A stretch of DNA of 64,000 nt from Streptomyces sp. NRRL F-6131. Its GTDB lineage: Bacteria; Actinomycetota; Actinomycetes; Streptomycetales; Streptomycetaceae. Both the position numbers and the translations under genes were made by a program. Below the pieces are notes generated by a model, which saw only the letters and a program-made list of their open reading frames with translations, ran no database searches and was not told where the DNA came from. This document shows, in pieces, positions 42,199-55,000 of the stretch. Positions within the stretch are counted from its first letter, which is position 1; each line of letters begins with the position of its first letter. The stretch spans positions 1-64,000 of the forward strand of contig JOHN01000038.1 in assembly GCA_000719695.1 (NCBI GenBank), written 5' to 3'.

Positions 42199-42763
42199 CG
42201 GGGGTGACTCCTTGTACAGGGCGGGGGTGGTCTGGCGCTGTGGTCCAGACCCGTTATGTCTACGGCGCCCAGATGGCCGGGAGCGGCGCGTTCGATGGCG
42301 CTTCGGTGACCGACAGTGAACCCCGAGCTGTACAGACAACTTGTCCCGGATAGGTACGTCCTGACGACCCCGCCCGGCCGGGGCGCCGCACCGCCGCACC
42401 ACCGGCCCCGCAGGCCACGCCAGGCCCTCCCCCCCGGAAAGTAGTTGACGAACCGTCGGCAGGCTCCGGCCAGGTCGTGAACAACCCTTGACGAGGCATG
42501 TGGTCTGTGGAAATCTCTCGGCAGGTCCAGGCCAATGATCTTCGTACGGGGGTAGGGGATCGCATCGCCTGACGCATCAGGGGGGAAACCTGGGAGTCGG
42601 GTCCGGCCGTGCCTCGGCGTCCTGCCGACCGGTCCGCGGGGCGGGCCGGCCACCCTTCGGCAGCCGCGCCGTCCGACCGCGCCGTGTCGCGCCCGCGCCA
42701 CCACGGCCACCGCTCGGACGGGTGCCCCGCAGCTCCGTCTCCGACTCCCGAATCGAGCACAGC
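42199..42763. promoter_or_regulatory. Divergent promoter region of phospholipase C and the NRPS cluster
   Basis: 565 bp without a gene. Leftwards, GGTTCACTGTCGGTCACC (minus strand, about 42305-42322) is weakly like two PhoP (PHO-box) units, which would suit a phospholipase. Rightwards, TTGACG occurs at about 42488 and an AATGATCTTCGTACGGGGGTAGGGG-type stretch (near 42533-42557) with a TAC-GGGG-GTA dyad resembles regulator-binding sequences before secondary-metabolite genes. None of these assignments is firm. Confidence 0.4.
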
Positions 42764-45700
42764 ATGTCCGACTCCTCCACCCGGCCCGACCCTTCCTCCG
42801 GCGCCGGGGAACCCACGAGAGCGACGGACGCCGCACGGCCCGCCTCCCCCGCCCAGCACGGCATCTGGCTGACCAGCAGACTCACCCACGTCCCCGAGGT
42901 CTTCCACCTCGCGCTGCGGCTCACCTTCGACCGGATCGACGCCGACGCCCTGGCCCGCGCCGTCACCGCGACCGTCGCCCGGCACCCGGCGCTCGCCTCC
43001 GCCCTGGTGGAACGGGACGGCGTGCTCCACCCCGTCCCGGCCGGGCGGGCGCCGACGCTCACCGTCCTCGACCCGGCCGCGGACGGCTGCGAGGCCCTCG
43101 CCAAGCGGCTCGCCGAGGAACTGGCCCTGCCGTTCGACCTGGCCGCCGGGCCGCTCTCCCGGTTCACCCTGTACCGGCGGCCGGACGGGAGCGCCGAGCT
43201 GCTGGCGGTGGCGCACCACGCGGTGTTCGACGGCACCTCCAAGGACGTGCTCGCCGCGGACCTCGCCGCCGGGTACGCCGCCGCGCTCACGGGGGCGGGG
43301 ACGGGGGCGGCCCTGCCGTCCGGCGGGGGTGCTCCGACCGCCGCACCGGTCGACGAGGCACCGCCCGTCACCGCACCGCCCGTCACCGCACCGCCCGTCA
43401 CCGCACCGGTCGACGCCGACCTGCTCGCCCGGGCCGCCGCCTTCCACGGCCCCCGGTGGGCGGCCGCCACCGACCCGGTGCTCCCCGGCGGCCCCCGCGC
43501 CACCACCGCCGCCGGCCCCGGCGAGTCCGTGGCCCGCCGGATCGACGCCCAGGGCCGGGCCGCCCTCGCGGCCGCCGCGGGCGGGGCCGGGGTCACCGTC
43601 TTCGAGTTCCTGCTCGCCGCCCTGCACGGACTGCTCCGCCGCTACGGCGGGGAGGCCGTCCCGGTCGCCGTCCCGTTCTCCACCCGGCGCCCCGACCAGC
43701 GCCGGGCGATCGGCCTGTTCGTCAACGAGCTGCCCGTCCACGCCCCGGCCGGCGTCGACGACGACACCCCGTTCGCCGAGTACGCCCGGGCCGTGCGCAC
43801 CGAGGCGCGGCGGGTCTCGACCCACCGCACCGTCCCGTTCGGCAGCGCCGTCCCCGGCCTCACCCCCCGGGCCGGGCTCGCCCCCGTCTCCTTCGGCTAC
43901 CGGCGCCGCACCACCGCCGACCCGGTCTTCCCCGGCAGTACCACCCGGGTGGACTGGACGGTCTTCCCCCACGCGGCCCGCAACACCCTGCACCTGCAGG
44001 CCGTCGAGAGCACCGACGGGATCGACCTCTCCCTCCAGTACGACCCGGCCGTCCTCGCCTCCTCCGCCGCCCGCCGGATCGCCGGGCACCTCACCACCCT
44101 GCTCGCCGCCGCCGTGGCCGACCCCACGACCCCGCTGGGGGACCTCCCGCTGCTCGACGCCTCCGAACGGCACCTGGTCACCACCGCCTGGAACGACACC
44201 CTCCGGGTCCACCCCGCCGGGCGGACGGTGCTGGACCTGGTCCGGGCACGCGCCGAGGAGGCCCCGGAGGCCGTCGCCGTGGTGGCCGGCGAGGAGCGGC
44301 TCAGCTACCGGGAACTCCTGCGGCGCGCCCAACGGCTGGCCGGGGCGCTCGGCGCGGCCGGCGTCGGCCGGGACGACCTGGTCGGCCTGCACCTCGCCCG
44401 GACCGCCGACCTGCCCGCCGCGCTGCTCGCCGTGCACGCCGTCGGCGCCGCCTACCTGCCGCTGGACCCGGGCTACCCGGCCGAGCGGCTCGCCTTCGTC
44501 CTCGCCGACTCCGGGGCCGCGCTGCTGCTCGCCGACCGCGAGCCGGCCCCCGAGGTGGCCGCCGCGGCACCGGCGCTGCTCCGGCTCGCCGACGCCGACC
44601 TGCGCGCGACCGACACCGGGGCCACCACCGGCGTGCGCGCGACCGATGCCGAGGCCACCGGCCTGCGCGCGACCGACGCCGGGGGCCCGGACCTGCGCGC
44701 GACCGACGCCGAGGCCACCGCGCTGCGCGCGGCGGAGCCCGCCGCTCCGGGCCGGCTGGCCTATGTGCTCTACACCTCCGGCTCGACCGGCCGCCCCAAG
44801 GGCGTCGAGATCGGCCACCGGGCACTGGTCAACCTGCTCACGGCCTTCGCCGACCGGCTCGACTCCGGCCCCGGTGACGTCTGGCTCGGCCTCACCTCGC
44901 TCTCCTTCGACATCTCCGCGCTCGAACTGCTGCTGCCGCTGACCACCGGCGGCCGGCTGGTGCTGGCCCCGGACGGCCTGGCCGTGGACGGCCCCGGCCT
45001 GCGCGCCCTGGTCGAGCGCGAGGGCGTCACCCACGTCCAGGCCACCCCCTCCGGCTGGCGGGTGCTGCTCGGCGCCGGGCCGCTGCCGTCCGGGCTGACC
45101 GGCCTGGTCGGCGGCGAGGCCCTGCCGCTGCCGCTGGCCCGACGGCTGCGGACCGGCACCGAGCGCCTGTTCAACGTCTACGGGCCGACCGAGACCACCG
45201 TCTGGTCCACCTGCGCCGAACTCCCGGCCGTACCGGAGGCGGTCCGGATCGGCCGGCCGATCGCCAACACCCGCGCCCTGGTGCTCGACCGCCGGCGCCG
45301 GCCGCTGCCGGTCGGGGTCCCGGGCGAGCTGTACCTGGGCGGCGACGGACTCGCCGAGGGCTACCTGGGACGGCCCGAACTGACCGCCGAGCGCTTCGTC
45401 GACGACCCGTTCGGCGCGCCCGGTGACCGGCTCTACCGCACCGGCGACCTGGTCGCCTGGAGCCCGGACGGCGAACTGGAGTTCCTCGGCCGGCTCGACG
45501 ACCAGGTGAAGATCCGCGGCCACCGGATCGAGCTGGGCGAGATCGAGGCGGCGCTGCTGACCCACCCGGCGGTCGCCGAGGCCGCCGCCGCGGTGCACCG
45601 GGCGGAGCCGGACGGTTCGGCCGCCGGGTCCGGAGCCGGAACGGACGCCGCGGCCGACGAGGCCGAGCCGTTCGTCGCCGGCTACCTCGTCCCGGCCGCC

Positions 45701-46120
45701 GGGAGTGCCGCTCCGGCCCCCGCCGAACTGCGCGCCTTCCTCCAGCAGGTGCTGCCCGGCGCGGCCGTCCCGCAGCGGTTCCTGGTGCTCGACCGGCTGC
45801 CGCTCACGCCCAACGGCAAGCTGGACCGACGCGCGCTGCCCGTCCCCCCGGTGCCGGTCGAGGCGTCGGCCGGACCCGCCGCCGGGACCGGTCCGGACGA
45901 CGAGGTGCTCGCCGCCGTCCTCGGGGTCTGGTCCGAGGTGCTGCGGCGCACCGATCTCGGCCCCGAGGACGACCTCTTCGAGCTCGGCGGCCACTCCCTG
46001 ACGATCATTCAGATCACTGCCAGGATCCGCGACCTGCTGGGTGTCGAGCTCGACTTCGACGTCTTCTTCGCCACCCCGACACCGCTCGGCATCGCCGCCG
46101 CCGTCCGCGACCTGCGGTGA
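42764..46120 (+). CDS. NRPS module 1: condensation-adenylation(Gly-type)-PCP
   Basis: About 1,118 residues. The C domain (about 20-440) has the active motif HHAVFDG. The A domain (about 470-990) has [41 protein letters not shown], the A8 stretch [17 protein letters not shown] and NGKLDR. Its specificity residues read D-I-L-Q-L-G-V-V-W-K, matching glycine codes. The PCP (about 1040-1110) carries [12 protein letters not shown] with the phosphopantetheine Ser. Two repeat insertions are present: (PPVTA)3 in the C domain and [14 protein letters not shown] units before A3. ATG 42764 is chosen; GTG 42722 is possible. It ends just before the NRPS2 gene. Confidence 0.92.
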   Translation: MSDSSTRPDPSSGAGEPTRATDAARPASPAQHGIWLTSRLTHVPEVFHLALRLTFDRIDADALARAVTATVARHPALASALVERDGVLHPVPAGRAPTLTVLDPAADGCEALAKRLAEELALPFDLAAGPLSRFTLYRRPDGSAELLAVAHHAVFDGTSKDVLAADLAAGYAAALTGAGTGAALPSGGGAPTAAPVDEAPPVTAPPVTAPPVTAPVDADLLARAAAFHGPRWAAATDPVLPGGPRATTAAGPGESVARRIDAQGRAALAAAAGGAGVTVFEFLLAALHGLLRRYGGEAVPVAVPFSTRRPDQRRAIGLFVNELPVHAPAGVDDDTPFAEYARAVRTEARRVSTHRTVPFGSAVPGLTPRAGLAPVSFGYRRRTTADPVFPGSTTRVDWTVFPHAARNTLHLQAVESTDGIDLSLQYDPAVLASSAARRIAGHLTTLLAAAVADPTTPLGDLPLLDASERHLVTTAWNDTLRVHPAGRTVLDLVRARAEEAPEAVAVVAGEERLSYRELLRRAQRLAGALGAAGVGRDDLVGLHLARTADLPAALLAVHAVGAAYLPLDPGYPAERLAFVLADSGAALLLADREPAPEVAAAAPALLRLADADLRATDTGATTGVRATDAEATGLRATDAGGPDLRATDAEATALRAAEPAAPGRLAYVLYTSGSTGRPKGVEIGHRALVNLLTAFADRLDSGPGDVWLGLTSLSFDISALELLLPLTTGGRLVLAPDGLAVDGPGLRALVEREGVTHVQATPSGWRVLLGAGPLPSGLTGLVGGEALPLPLARRLRTGTERLFNVYGPTETTVWSTCAELPAVPEAVRIGRPIANTRALVLDRRRRPLPVGVPGELYLGGDGLAEGYLGRPELTAERFVDDPFGAPGDRLYRTGDLVAWSPDGELEFLGRLDDQVKIRGHRIELGEIEAALLTHPAVAEAAAAVHRAEPDGSAAGSGAGTDAAADEAEPFVAGYLVPAAGSAAPAPAELRAFLQQVLPGAAVPQRFLVLDRLPLTPNGKLDRRALPVPPVPVEASAGPAAGTGPDDEVLAAVLGVWSEVLRRTDLGPEDDLFELGGHSLTIIQITARIRDLLGVELDFDVFFATPTPLGIAAAVRDLR
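44600..44740 (+). repeat. Coding minisatellite inside the NRPS1 adenylation domain
   Basis: Five tandem units of about 30-33 bp, each starting CTGCGCGCGACCGA or GTGCGCGCGACCGA, encode L/V-RATD-A/T-x(3-5) repeats ([47 protein letters not shown]). They lie between A2 and A3 in a surface-loop position. Unit number is likely variable between strains. Confidence 0.85.
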
Positions 46121-46149
46121 CCCCCGGGCGGCGCGGCCGGACCGCGCCG

Positions 46150-46164
46150 CCCCCCCCCCCCCCC
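46150..46164 (+). repeat. 15-nt poly-C tract between NRPS1 and NRPS2
   Basis: An uninterrupted run of 15 C just after the NRPS1 stop. Upstream GTG 46117 (overlapping that stop as GTGA) would read through it in frame with NRPS2, so the run makes that start unlikely or phase-variable. Confidence 0.8.
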
Positions 46165-46290
46165 GCCGTTCCCTCCCCGCACCCTGCGCCCTCCCTGCCC
46201 CGCGCCCCCTCCCCTGCGGCGGCCCCGCCCGTGGCGATCCCGCCCGCCGGCACCGCACCGCCGCCCGATGTGCGCCGAATGGAACACCCG

Positions 46291-49200
46291 ATGACCGACC
46301 TCCAGGACCCCGCGGCCGGGCTGTCCGCGACCAAACGCGCCCTGCTGGCCCAGCGACTGCGCGCGGCCGCGGCCACCACCGCCGACAGCTCCGCGGCCAC
46401 GGCCGCCGCCACCGTGCCCGTCCGGCCCGCCGGAGCCGCCGTCCCGCTCTCCAGCGGCCAGGAACGCCTCTGGTTCATGGACCAGTTCGCCCCCGGCTCC
46501 ACCGCCTGGGCGCTGGCCCCGGCCCGCCGGCTGCGCGGCCCGCTCGACCGCACCGCGCTGGACGCCGCGCTCACCGACCTGGTCGCCCGCCACGAGGCGC
46601 TGCGGATGAGCTTCCCCGCCACCCCCGAGGGCACCGCCGAGGTGCGGATCGCCGAACCGGCCCCGATCGCCGCCGAGTTCGTCGACGCGACCGGCGACCC
46701 GGACCCGGCCGGGCGGGCCGCCCGCGAACTGGGCGAGCGGGTGGCGCGACCGTTCGACCTGGCCGAGGGCCCGCTGCTGCGCGCCCTGCTGGTGCGCACC
46801 GCGACCGACGAGCACGTGCTCGCGCTGGTGATGCACCACATCGTCAGCGACGGCTGGTCGCTCGACATCCTGCACCGCGAACTCGACGCGCTGTACGCCC
46901 GGCACGCGCACGGCACCCCGGACGGACTGCCCGCGCTGCCCGTCCAGTTCGGCGACTACGCGGGCTGGCAGCGGGAGCGGCTGTCGGGTGCGGCGCTGGC
47001 CGGCTCCCGGGCGTACTGGCGCGAGGAGCTGCGCGACGTCCCGGCACTGGAGCTGCCGACCGACCGGCCGCGGCCGCCGGTGCTGACCTTCGACGGGGCC
47101 GCCGTCGAGTTCCACTGGAGCGCCGAACTCGGCCGGGGTGTGGCCGAGTTGGCGCGCTCCGCGAACGCGTCCGGGTACATGGTGCTGATGGCCGCCCTGC
47201 AGACCCTGCTCGGCCGGCACGCCGGGCGGCGGGACTTCGCGATCGGCTCGGCGGTGGCGGGCCGCCTGCACCGCGAACTGGAGGGCGTGGTCGGCCTGTT
47301 CGTCAACATGCTGCCGATCCGGGCCCGGCTGGAGGGCGATCCGAGCTTCCTCGAGCTGCTCGGCCGGGTCCGCGGCACCACCCTCGACGCGTACACCCAC
47401 CAGGAGGTGCCGTTCGAGCAGATGGTGGCCGATCTGGACATCGAGCGCGACGTCAGCCGCTCCGCCGTCTTCCAGGTGAGCTTCGCCTACCAGAACTACG
47501 GCGAACGCGGCGCCGCCACCCCGTCAGGCGCCCCCGGCGCGCCCGGCGCACCCACCGCCCCCGCCGCTCCCGCCACCGAGGGCTTCGGGCACGAGGCCGC
47601 CACCACCCGCACCGACCTCGCCCTCTACCTGCGGGAGAAGTCCGACGGCGGCCTGTACGGGCTGGTCACCTACCGCACCGACCTCTTCGACGCCGCGACC
47701 GTGCGCCGCCTGGTCGAGCGCTTCGAACTGCTGCTCACGGCGGCGGTCGCCGACCCCGACCGGCCGGTCTCCGCGCTGCCGCTGGTCACCCCCGGCGAGC
47801 GGCGGGACGTCCTGGAGCGCTGGGCCGCCGGGCCCGCGCTGCCCGACCCCGCCGACGGACCGGCCACCCTGACCGCCCTGCTCGCCGCCTCCGCGCGCAG
47901 CCACCCGGACCGCCCGGCGCTGGAGTTCGAGGGCCGCACCCTCGACCACCGCGAGCTGGACGAGCGGGCCACCGGCCTCGCCCGCCGGCTGCGCGCCCTC
48001 GGCGTCGGACCGGACGACCGGGTCGCGGTCTGCCTGGAGCAGTCCCCCGAACTGGCCGTCGCCCTGGTCGGCGTGCTCAAGGCTGGCGGCGCCTACCTGC
48101 CGCTGGACCCGGAGCAGCCGCCCGCCCGGCTGGCCCACCTGGTCGCCGACGCCGGGGCGAAGGTCCTGCTCACCGACTCGGCCCTGCGCGAGCGCTTCCC
48201 CGGCCACGACGGCGCCACGCTGCTGCTGGACGTCGAGCCGGCCGAGCGGGACCCGGAGCCGCTGCCGGAGGTGTCCGGGCCGGACCACCTGGCCTATGTG
48301 ATCTACACCTCCGGCTCCACCGGCACGCCCAAGGGCGTCGCCGTCCAGCACCGGCAGATCCTCAACTACCTGGCCGGAGTGCGGGACCGGCTGCGGATCG
48401 AGCCGGGCGCCGGCTACGGGCTGCTGCAGTCGCTGTCCTTCGACTTCAGCATCACCATGCTCTACCTGGCACTGAGCACCGGCGGCCGGGTCCACCTGCT
48501 GCCGCGCCGCATCGCCGGGGCCGAACTCGCCGAGCGGATCGAGGCGTTGCGCCTCGACTACCTCAAGATGACCCCCTCCCACCTGGCCGCGCTGAGCGCC
48601 GACGCCCCGATGGAGCGGCTGCTGCCGCGCCGGGCGCTGGTGCTCGGCGGCGAGGCCTCCGCCTGGCCGTGGGCCGCCGAACTGGCCGCCCTCGGCCGGT
48701 GCGCGGTGTTCAACCACTACGGTCCGACCGAGGCCACCGTCGGCGTGACCGTGCACGAGGTGACCGCCGACGCCGCCGGACCGGGCAGCACCCCGATCGG
48801 CACCCCGCTCGCCGGTGCCCGCTGCCACGTCCTCGACGAGGCCCTGCGGCCGGTGCCGCCGGGCGTCACCGGCGAGCTGTACCTGGGCGGCGACCGGCTG
48901 GCGCGCGGCTACCTGGGCCGCCCCGACCTGACCGCCGAGCGCTTCCTCGACGACCCGTTCGGCGCGCCCGGCGACCGGCTCTACCGCACCGGCGACCTGG
49001 CCCGCTGGCGCGCCGACGGCACGCTCGACTACCTGGGCCGGGCCGACGACCAGATCAAGGTGCGCGGCTACCGGGTGGAACCCGGCGAGGTCGAGGCCGC
49101 CCTCACCGCCCTGCCCGGGATCACCCAGGCCGTGGTGCTGGCGCGCGGCGAGGGGCTGCGGCAGACCCTGGTCGCCTATCTGGAGCACCCCGGCGGCGGC

Positions 49201-52011
49201 CCCGCACCCGCACCCGCACCCGCACCCGCACCCGCACCGGCCGAACTGCGCGACGCCCTGGGCGAGGTGCTGCCCGACTACATGGTCCCGGCGCGCTTCG
49301 TCGTGCTCGACCGACTGCCCCTGCTGGCGCACGGCAAGGTCGACCGGCGGAACCTGCCCGAGCCCGAGGAGCCCGCCGCGAGCGGGGAGTTCGTCGCACC
49401 CGAGGGCGAGGCCGAGGAGTTCCTCGCCGCGCTGTGGGCCGAACTGCTGGGCGTGCCCCGGGTGGGCGCCCTGGACGACTTCTTCGAACTCGGCGGGCAC
49501 TCCCTGCTGGCCACCCAGGTGGTCGCCAAGCTGCGCCGCGCCTTCCCCGAACTCCCCACCCCCGTCGGGGTGATGGACCTCTTCAAGTACCCGACGGTGC
49601 GCCGGCTGGCCGCCCTGGTCAGCGACCCGCACGCCGACCGCGGCCCGCGCAGCCTGCTGCACCTGCTCACCCCGGCCGGCCGCCGCACCACCGCCAGTCT
49701 GGTCTGCACGCCGTACGGCGGCGGCAGCGCGCTCATCTACAAGCCGCTCGCCGACGCCCTGCCCGCCGACTGGGCACTGCACTCGCTCGCCGTCCCCGGC
49801 CACGAACTGGGCGAGGAGGCGATGGACATCGACGAGGTGGCGGCCGGCTGCGCCCAGGAGATCCTGGACACCGTCGAGGGCCGGATCGTGCTGTACGGGC
49901 ACTGCGGCGTCGGCGTCCGGCTGGCCGTGGAGATCGCCCGACGGGTGGAGGCGGCGGGCCGCGAGGTCGAGGCCGTCCACCTCGGCGGCATCTTCCCGTT
50001 CGCCCGGCCGCGCGGGCGCGGCGCCGCCGTCGGCGAGTGGTGGGCCCGCACCGCCGACCGGCTGCGCAGCGACCAGGGCATGATCAACGCCCTGGCGGCG
50101 GCGGGCCTGGACACCGACGAGGTCGGCGTCGAGCAGCTGCGGCTGATGGTGGCCAACCGGCGGATCGGCACCCGGGAGGCCGAGCAGTACTTCACCCGGC
50201 TGTTCGAGGGCGAGGACGGCCGGATCGCCGCCCCGGTGTACGCGGTCTGCGGCGACCGGGACCCGGCCACCGAGTTCTACGAGGAGCGGTACCGCGAGTG
50301 GCACCGGCTCAGCGACACCACGGGGGTGGTGGTGCTCGACGAGGCCGGCCACTTCTACCTCAAGTACCGGGCCGCCGAGCTCGCCGAGATCCTGACCACC
50401 GTGCACCGCTCGGTGGCGGACGGCGAGGAGTCGCGGCACCGGCGCACCGAGGGCGCCACCTGGTGGCTGGCCGGGCTCTCCCGGGACGCCGCCGAGGCCT
50501 CGCCGGCGGCGGAGGCGGCCGGCGCGCCGAACGGCGCCAAGGGGTCCCGGGCCGGGGCCGCCGCGGTGCGCCCGACCATGCGCCGCTTCCTCGGCGTCGC
50601 GGCCGGCCAGCAGATCTCGATGATCGGCTCGGCGCTCACCGAGTTCGCCCTGCCGGTCTGGATCTACCTGACCACCGGCTCGCTGGCGCAGTTCGGCCTG
50701 CTGGCCGCCTGCGGGCTCGTCCCCGGAATCCTCACCGCGCCGGTGGCCGGGGCACTGGTGGACCGCGGCGACCGGCGCCGGATCATGCTGTACGGCGACG
50801 TCGCGGCGGGCCTGACCCAGGCGGTGATGCTGCTGCTGTACCTGACGGACTCCTTGCGGGTCTGGCACGCGTACGTGCTGATCGCGGTGCTGTCCACGGC
50901 GCTGACCTTCCAGCGGCTGGCCTGGAACTCGGCCGTGCCGCAGCTCGTCCCGAAACGTTTCCTCGGCCGGGCCAACGGCGTCGTCCAGATGGCCTTCGGC
51001 CTCGCCCAGTTCCTGGTGCCGCTGTTCGCGGTCGGCCTGCTGTCGGCGCTCGGCCTCGGCGGCATCCTCGCCATGGACGTGGCCAGCTACGTCGTCGCCA
51101 CCGCGGTCACGCTGGCCGTGCGCTTCCCCGACGTGATGGCCGCGCGGCGGCGGGAGAGCGTCGCCGCCGAGATCCGGGCCGGCTTCCGGCGGGCGCTCGG
51201 CAGCCGGCACTTCCGGGCGATGCTGCTGTTCTTCGCCGTGCTCAACATCTTCCTGTCTCCGCTGTTCCTGCTCACCACCCCGTTGGTGCTGTCCTTCGCC
51301 CCGCTCTCCGCCGCCGGCTGGGTCTCGGTCGCGGCCGGGCTCGGCGCCGTCCTCGGCGGGCTGACCCTGCTGGTGTGGGGCGGGCCGCGGCGGTTGCGGC
51401 TGCGCGGCGTGCTGCTCGCCACCCTGGGGCTGGCCGCCGCCTGTCTGGTGACCGGCCTGCGGCCGGGCGTCCTGCCGGTCGCGCTCGGCGCGTTCGGCAT
51501 GGCGTACGGGCTGGCCCTGGTCAACGGCGTCTACGCGACGATCGTGCAGACCAAGGTGCCGCTGCGCTTCCACGGCCGGGTGATCGCCGTCAACACCATG
51601 GTGGCCTGGTCCACCCTGCCGATCGGTTTCGCGGTGGTCGCCCCGCTCGGGCCGCGCCTGGTCCAGCCCTGGATCGACGAGGACGGCGCGCTGGCCGGGA
51701 CCGTCGGCCGGCTGATCGGCACCGGCGAGGGCCGCGGCATCGGCCTGCTCTACCTGCTGTTCGGGCTCGCCATGGCGCTGCTGGTGCTGATCTGCCTGGC
51801 CGTGCCCGCCCTGCGGCACTTCGACCGCGACGTCCCGGACGCCGAGCCCGACGACCTCGTGGGCCTGGCCACCCTCTCGGCCCGCGCCGGGGCCGCGCCC
51901 GCGCCCACCGCCCTGCTCACCTCCGAGCCCGCCACCGCACCCTCAGCACCCGCAGCCGCACCCGCACCCGCACCCGCACGCCGTACCGGAACCGAGGCCG
52001 CCACCCGATGA
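46291..52011 (+). CDS. NRPS module 2 fused to thioesterase and MFS exporter: C-A(Asp-type)-PCP-TE-MFS
   Basis: About 1,906 residues in one uninterrupted frame. After [14 protein letters not shown] come a C domain (HHIVSDG, about residue 183), an A domain ([11 protein letters not shown] about 671; specificity D-F-T-K-V-G-H-V-G-K, nearest to aspartate codes) and a PCP (ELGGHSLL, about 1070). A type I thioesterase fold follows (about 1120-1400) with YGHCGVG: cysteine replaces the usual serine; VCGDRDP and EAGHFY supply Asp and His. Residues about 1429-1850 form a 12-helix MFS transporter ([34 protein letters not shown]). ATG 46291 has GGAA upstream; ATG 46279 and GTG 46117 are alternatives. It overlaps NRPS3 by ATGA. 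Confidence 0.93.
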   Translation: MTDLQDPAAGLSATKRALLAQRLRAAAATTADSSAATAAATVPVRPAGAAVPLSSGQERLWFMDQFAPGSTAWALAPARRLRGPLDRTALDAALTDLVARHEALRMSFPATPEGTAEVRIAEPAPIAAEFVDATGDPDPAGRAARELGERVARPFDLAEGPLLRALLVRTATDEHVLALVMHHIVSDGWSLDILHRELDALYARHAHGTPDGLPALPVQFGDYAGWQRERLSGAALAGSRAYWREELRDVPALELPTDRPRPPVLTFDGAAVEFHWSAELGRGVAELARSANASGYMVLMAALQTLLGRHAGRRDFAIGSAVAGRLHRELEGVVGLFVNMLPIRARLEGDPSFLELLGRVRGTTLDAYTHQEVPFEQMVADLDIERDVSRSAVFQVSFAYQNYGERGAATPSGAPGAPGAPTAPAAPATEGFGHEAATTRTDLALYLREKSDGGLYGLVTYRTDLFDAATVRRLVERFELLLTAAVADPDRPVSALPLVTPGERRDVLERWAAGPALPDPADGPATLTALLAASARSHPDRPALEFEGRTLDHRELDERATGLARRLRALGVGPDDRVAVCLEQSPELAVALVGVLKAGGAYLPLDPEQPPARLAHLVADAGAKVLLTDSALRERFPGHDGATLLLDVEPAERDPEPLPEVSGPDHLAYVIYTSGSTGTPKGVAVQHRQILNYLAGVRDRLRIEPGAGYGLLQSLSFDFSITMLYLALSTGGRVHLLPRRIAGAELAERIEALRLDYLKMTPSHLAALSADAPMERLLPRRALVLGGEASAWPWAAELAALGRCAVFNHYGPTEATVGVTVHEVTADAAGPGSTPIGTPLAGARCHVLDEALRPVPPGVTGELYLGGDRLARGYLGRPDLTAERFLDDPFGAPGDRLYRTGDLARWRADGTLDYLGRADDQIKVRGYRVEPGEVEAALTALPGITQAVVLARGEGLRQTLVAYLEHPGGGPAPAPAPAPAPAPAELRDALGEVLPDYMVPARFVVLDRLPLLAHGKVDRRNLPEPEEPAASGEFVAPEGEAEEFLAALWAELLGVPRVGALDDFFELGGHSLLATQVVAKLRRAFPELPTPVGVMDLFKYPTVRRLAALVSDPHADRGPRSLLHLLTPAGRRTTASLVCTPYGGGSALIYKPLADALPADWALHSLAVPGHELGEEAMDIDEVAAGCAQEILDTVEGRIVLYGHCGVGVRLAVEIARRVEAAGREVEAVHLGGIFPFARPRGRGAAVGEWWARTADRLRSDQGMINALAAAGLDTDEVGVEQLRLMVANRRIGTREAEQYFTRLFEGEDGRIAAPVYAVCGDRDPATEFYEERYREWHRLSDTTGVVVLDEAGHFYLKYRAAELAEILTTVHRSVADGEESRHRRTEGATWWLAGLSRDAAEASPAAEAAGAPNGAKGSRAGAAAVRPTMRRFLGVAAGQQISMIGSALTEFALPVWIYLTTGSLAQFGLLAACGLVPGILTAPVAGALVDRGDRRRIMLYGDVAAGLTQAVMLLLYLTDSLRVWHAYVLIAVLSTALTFQRLAWNSAVPQLVPKRFLGRANGVVQMAFGLAQFLVPLFAVGLLSALGLGGILAMDVASYVVATAVTLAVRFPDVMAARRRESVAAEIRAGFRRALGSRHFRAMLLFFAVLNIFLSPLFLLTTPLVLSFAPLSAAGWVSVAAGLGAVLGGLTLLVWGGPRRLRLRGVLLATLGLAAACLVTGLRPGVLPVALGAFGMAYGLALVNGVYATIVQTKVPLRFHGRVIAVNTMVAWSTLPIGFAVVAPLGPRLVQPWIDEDGALAGTVGRLIGTGEGRGIGLLYLLFGLAMALLVLICLAVPALRHFDRDVPDAEPDDLVGLATLSARAGAAPAPTALLTSEPATAPSAPAAAPAPAPARRTGTEAATR

Positions 52012-55000
52012 CCACCACCGACCGGACGACCGACCCCGGCCACCGCCCCGTCGAAGCCGTCCACCCGCTCACCGAGGAACAGCGCCGGCTCTGGTTCCTC
52101 CAGCAGCTCCACCCCGCCGACGCCGGCTTCAACATGTACCTGTGCCGCCGGTGGAGCGGCCCGCTGGACGTCGACGCGCTGCGCACCGCGCTGGACCGGC
52201 TGACCGCCCGGCACGAGCCGCTGCGCACCCGCTTCGCCCTCGACGGCGAGGCGCCCGTCCAGCTGGTCGAGGCGCCCGCGGCCGTGCCGCTCGACCTCCT
52301 CGCCCTCGCCCCCGGCGCCACCGAGGCGGACTTCACCGAGGCCTGCCGCCCGGCCGTCAACGCGCCGTTCGACCTCGCCGGGCGTCCGCCGCTGCGCGCC
52401 GTCCTGGTCTCCGCCGGCCCCCGGGAGCACGCGCTCGCGCTGGTCGTCCACCACATCGTCTCGGACGGCTGGTCCTTCCGGATCCTCTGGCGCGACCTGC
52501 TCGCGCTCTACCGGGAGGCCCTCGGCGAGGCACCCGCCGGGCCGGCGCCGCTCGCCCTGCGCTACGGCGACGTCGCCCGCGCCGAGCAGCAGCGCGCCGG
52601 GGCGGGCGGCACCGAGGCGGCGTTCCGCTACTGGGCGGAGAAGCTGGCCGGCACCGGCCGGCTGCGGCTGCCGCTCGACCACCCGCGGCCGGTTGACGCC
52701 CGGCACCCGGCCGGCTTCGCCGCGGTGGCCCTCGACCCGGAGCTCACCGCCGCCCTGGACGCCCTGGCCCGGCGGGAGCGCTGCACCCCGTTCATGGTGC
52801 TGCTCGCCGCCTACCAGTGCGTGCTGGCCCGCTGGACCGGCACCACGGACTTCGTGGTCGGCACCCCGCTCGCGGGCCGCACCGAGGCCGCCCAGGAGGA
52901 CCTGGTCGGCTACTTCGCCCGCACCGGCGTGCTCCGCGCCGACCTCACCGGCGAGCCGGACTTCCGCACCGTCCTGCACCGCGTCCGGACCGCCACGCTC
53001 GGCGCGCTGAGCCACCAGGACGTGCCGCTGGAGCGGCTCGCCGCCCACCTCGGCCTGCCCGCCGAGGCCGGCGCCGCGCCGCTCTACCAGGCGGTGTTCG
53101 TCCACCAGAGCCAGTACGACCTGGCCGGCGAGGACGGCGGCGCCCCGCTGCCCGCCGGGGTCCGCACCGCCTCGATGGACTCCGGCTTCGAACGGGCCAA
53201 GACCGATCTGCTGCTGGACAGCTGGCGCACCCCGGACGGCGGGCTGACGCTCTCCTTCTGCTTCGACCGGGAGGTGCTCGACCCGGCGACCGTGGCCGCG
53301 CTCGGCGCCCGCTGCCGGGCACTGCTCTCCGCCGCCGTCGAGGACGCGACGGTGCCGCTGCACGGCGACTGGCTGATCGACGCCCGGGAGCGGGCCGAAC
53401 TGCTCGCCCTGGGCAGCGGCCCCGCCGCGCCCGCCGCCGCCCGGCCCGTCCTCGCCCGCTTCGCCGAACGCGCCGCCACCACCCCGGACGCCCCCGCCCT
53501 GGAGTGCGCCGGCCGTACCCTCTCCTACGGCGAACTCGACCGGCTCTCCGACGCGTTGGCCGCACGGCTCGGCGAGGTCACCGACCGGCTGGTGGCCGTC
53601 CGACTGGCCCCGTCCTTCGAGCTGGTGACGGCGCTGCTGGCGATCTGGAAGGCCGGCGCCGGCTATCTGCCGCTCGACCCGGCCCACCCGGAGGAACGGC
53701 GCCGACTGATGCTGCGCGAGTCGGGCGCCGTCCTGCTGCTCACCGACGAGCACGGCGACGGGACGCGGATCGTCCCCGTCGCGGCCCCCGCGCCGTCCGA
53801 GGACCACACCGGCCTCGCCTACGTCCTGCACACCTCGGGCTCCACCGGCACCCCCAAGGCCGTGGCCGTCGAGCACACCGCCCTGGCCGCCCGGGTCGAC
53901 TGGATGGCCGGACCTGACGGCTACCGGCTCACCGCCGGGGACCGGATCGTCCAGTTCGCCTCGATCGGCTTCGACACCCACGCCGAGGAACTCTGGCCGG
54001 CCCTCGCCTCCGGCGCGTGCGTCGTGCTGCTCCCGGGCGGCGGCCGCACCCTGCCGGAGCTGCTGCGCGGCCCGCACGGCCCGTCCGTCACCGTCCTCGA
54101 CCTGCCGACCGCCTACTGGGAGGAGCTCGTCTCCCACGACGACCGCACCCCGTGGCCGGCGGCCCTGCGACTCGTGGTGCTCGGCGGCTCCGAGCTCCGC
54201 GCCGACGCCGTCGCCCGCTGGCGGGACCGGCACGGCGACACCGTCCGGCTGGTCAACACCTACGGCCCGACCGAGGCCACCGTCATCGTCACCGCCGCCG
54301 AGCTCGGCGCCCCGGACGCCGGACGCCGCCCGCCGCTCGGCCGCCCGCTGCCCGGCGTGCGGCTGTACGTGCTGGACGAGCGCGGCGGGCTGCTGCCGCG
54401 CGGCTCCGAGGGCGAGCTGCACATCGGCGGCACCGGCCTCGCCCGCGGCTACCTGGGCCGGCCGGACCTGACCGCCGGGTCCTTCGTGGCGGACCCGTTC
54501 GGGGCGCCCGGCGACCCGAACGGCCCCGCGCGGATGTACCGGACCGGCGACCGCGCCCGCTGGCGCACCGACGGGACGCTCGACTACCTCGGCCGCACCG
54601 ACGAGCAGATCAAGCTGCGCGGCTACCGGATCGAACCGGCCGAGATCGAGACCGCCCTGACCGCCCGTCCGGAGGTGGCACAGGCGGCCGTCGTCGTGCT
54701 GGGCGGCCGGCGCCTGGTCGTGTACGCCGTCCCGGCGCCGAACGCGAAGGCCTCGCCGGCGGACCTGCGCGAGCAGCTCGCCCAGCGCCTCCCCGCGTAC
54801 CTGGTCCCCGACACCGTCGTCCTCGTCGACGCCCTGCCGCTCACCCTCAACGGCAAGCTCGACACCGCCGCCCTGCCCGAACCGGCGCCGGCCACCGCCC
54901 GCGCCCACGTGGCCCCGCGGACCGACGCCGAGCAGCTCGTCACCCAGCTGTGGCAGGAGGTCCTCGGCCTGCCCAGGGTCGGCGCGCTCGACGACTTCTT

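Noticed and set aside
38074..42207. Plus-strand frame of about 1,380 codons over the secreted paralogues and phospholipase C
   Set aside because: Antisense of genes with clear signal peptides and catalytic motifs.
42305..42322. PhoP (PHO-box) pair upstream of phospholipase C
   Set aside because: Only one unit is close to GTTCACC and the spacing is 10 rather than 11 nt; kept only as a weak note.
42260..46258. Minus-strand frame of about 1,330 codons opposite NRPS1
   Set aside because: No NRPS or other motif; the plus strand holds all core A-domain motifs.
46117..46290. GTG start for NRPS2 overlapping the NRPS1 stop
   Set aside because: It would force translation through a 15-C tract and a Pro-rich stretch with no conservation; ATG 46291 leads directly into a typical NRPS N-terminus.
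46041..52007. Upstream in-frame extension of NRPS3 through NRPS2 in another plus frame
   Set aside because: Arg/Pro/Gly shadow of NRPS2; the real NRPS3 start is the ATG overlapping the NRPS2 stop.
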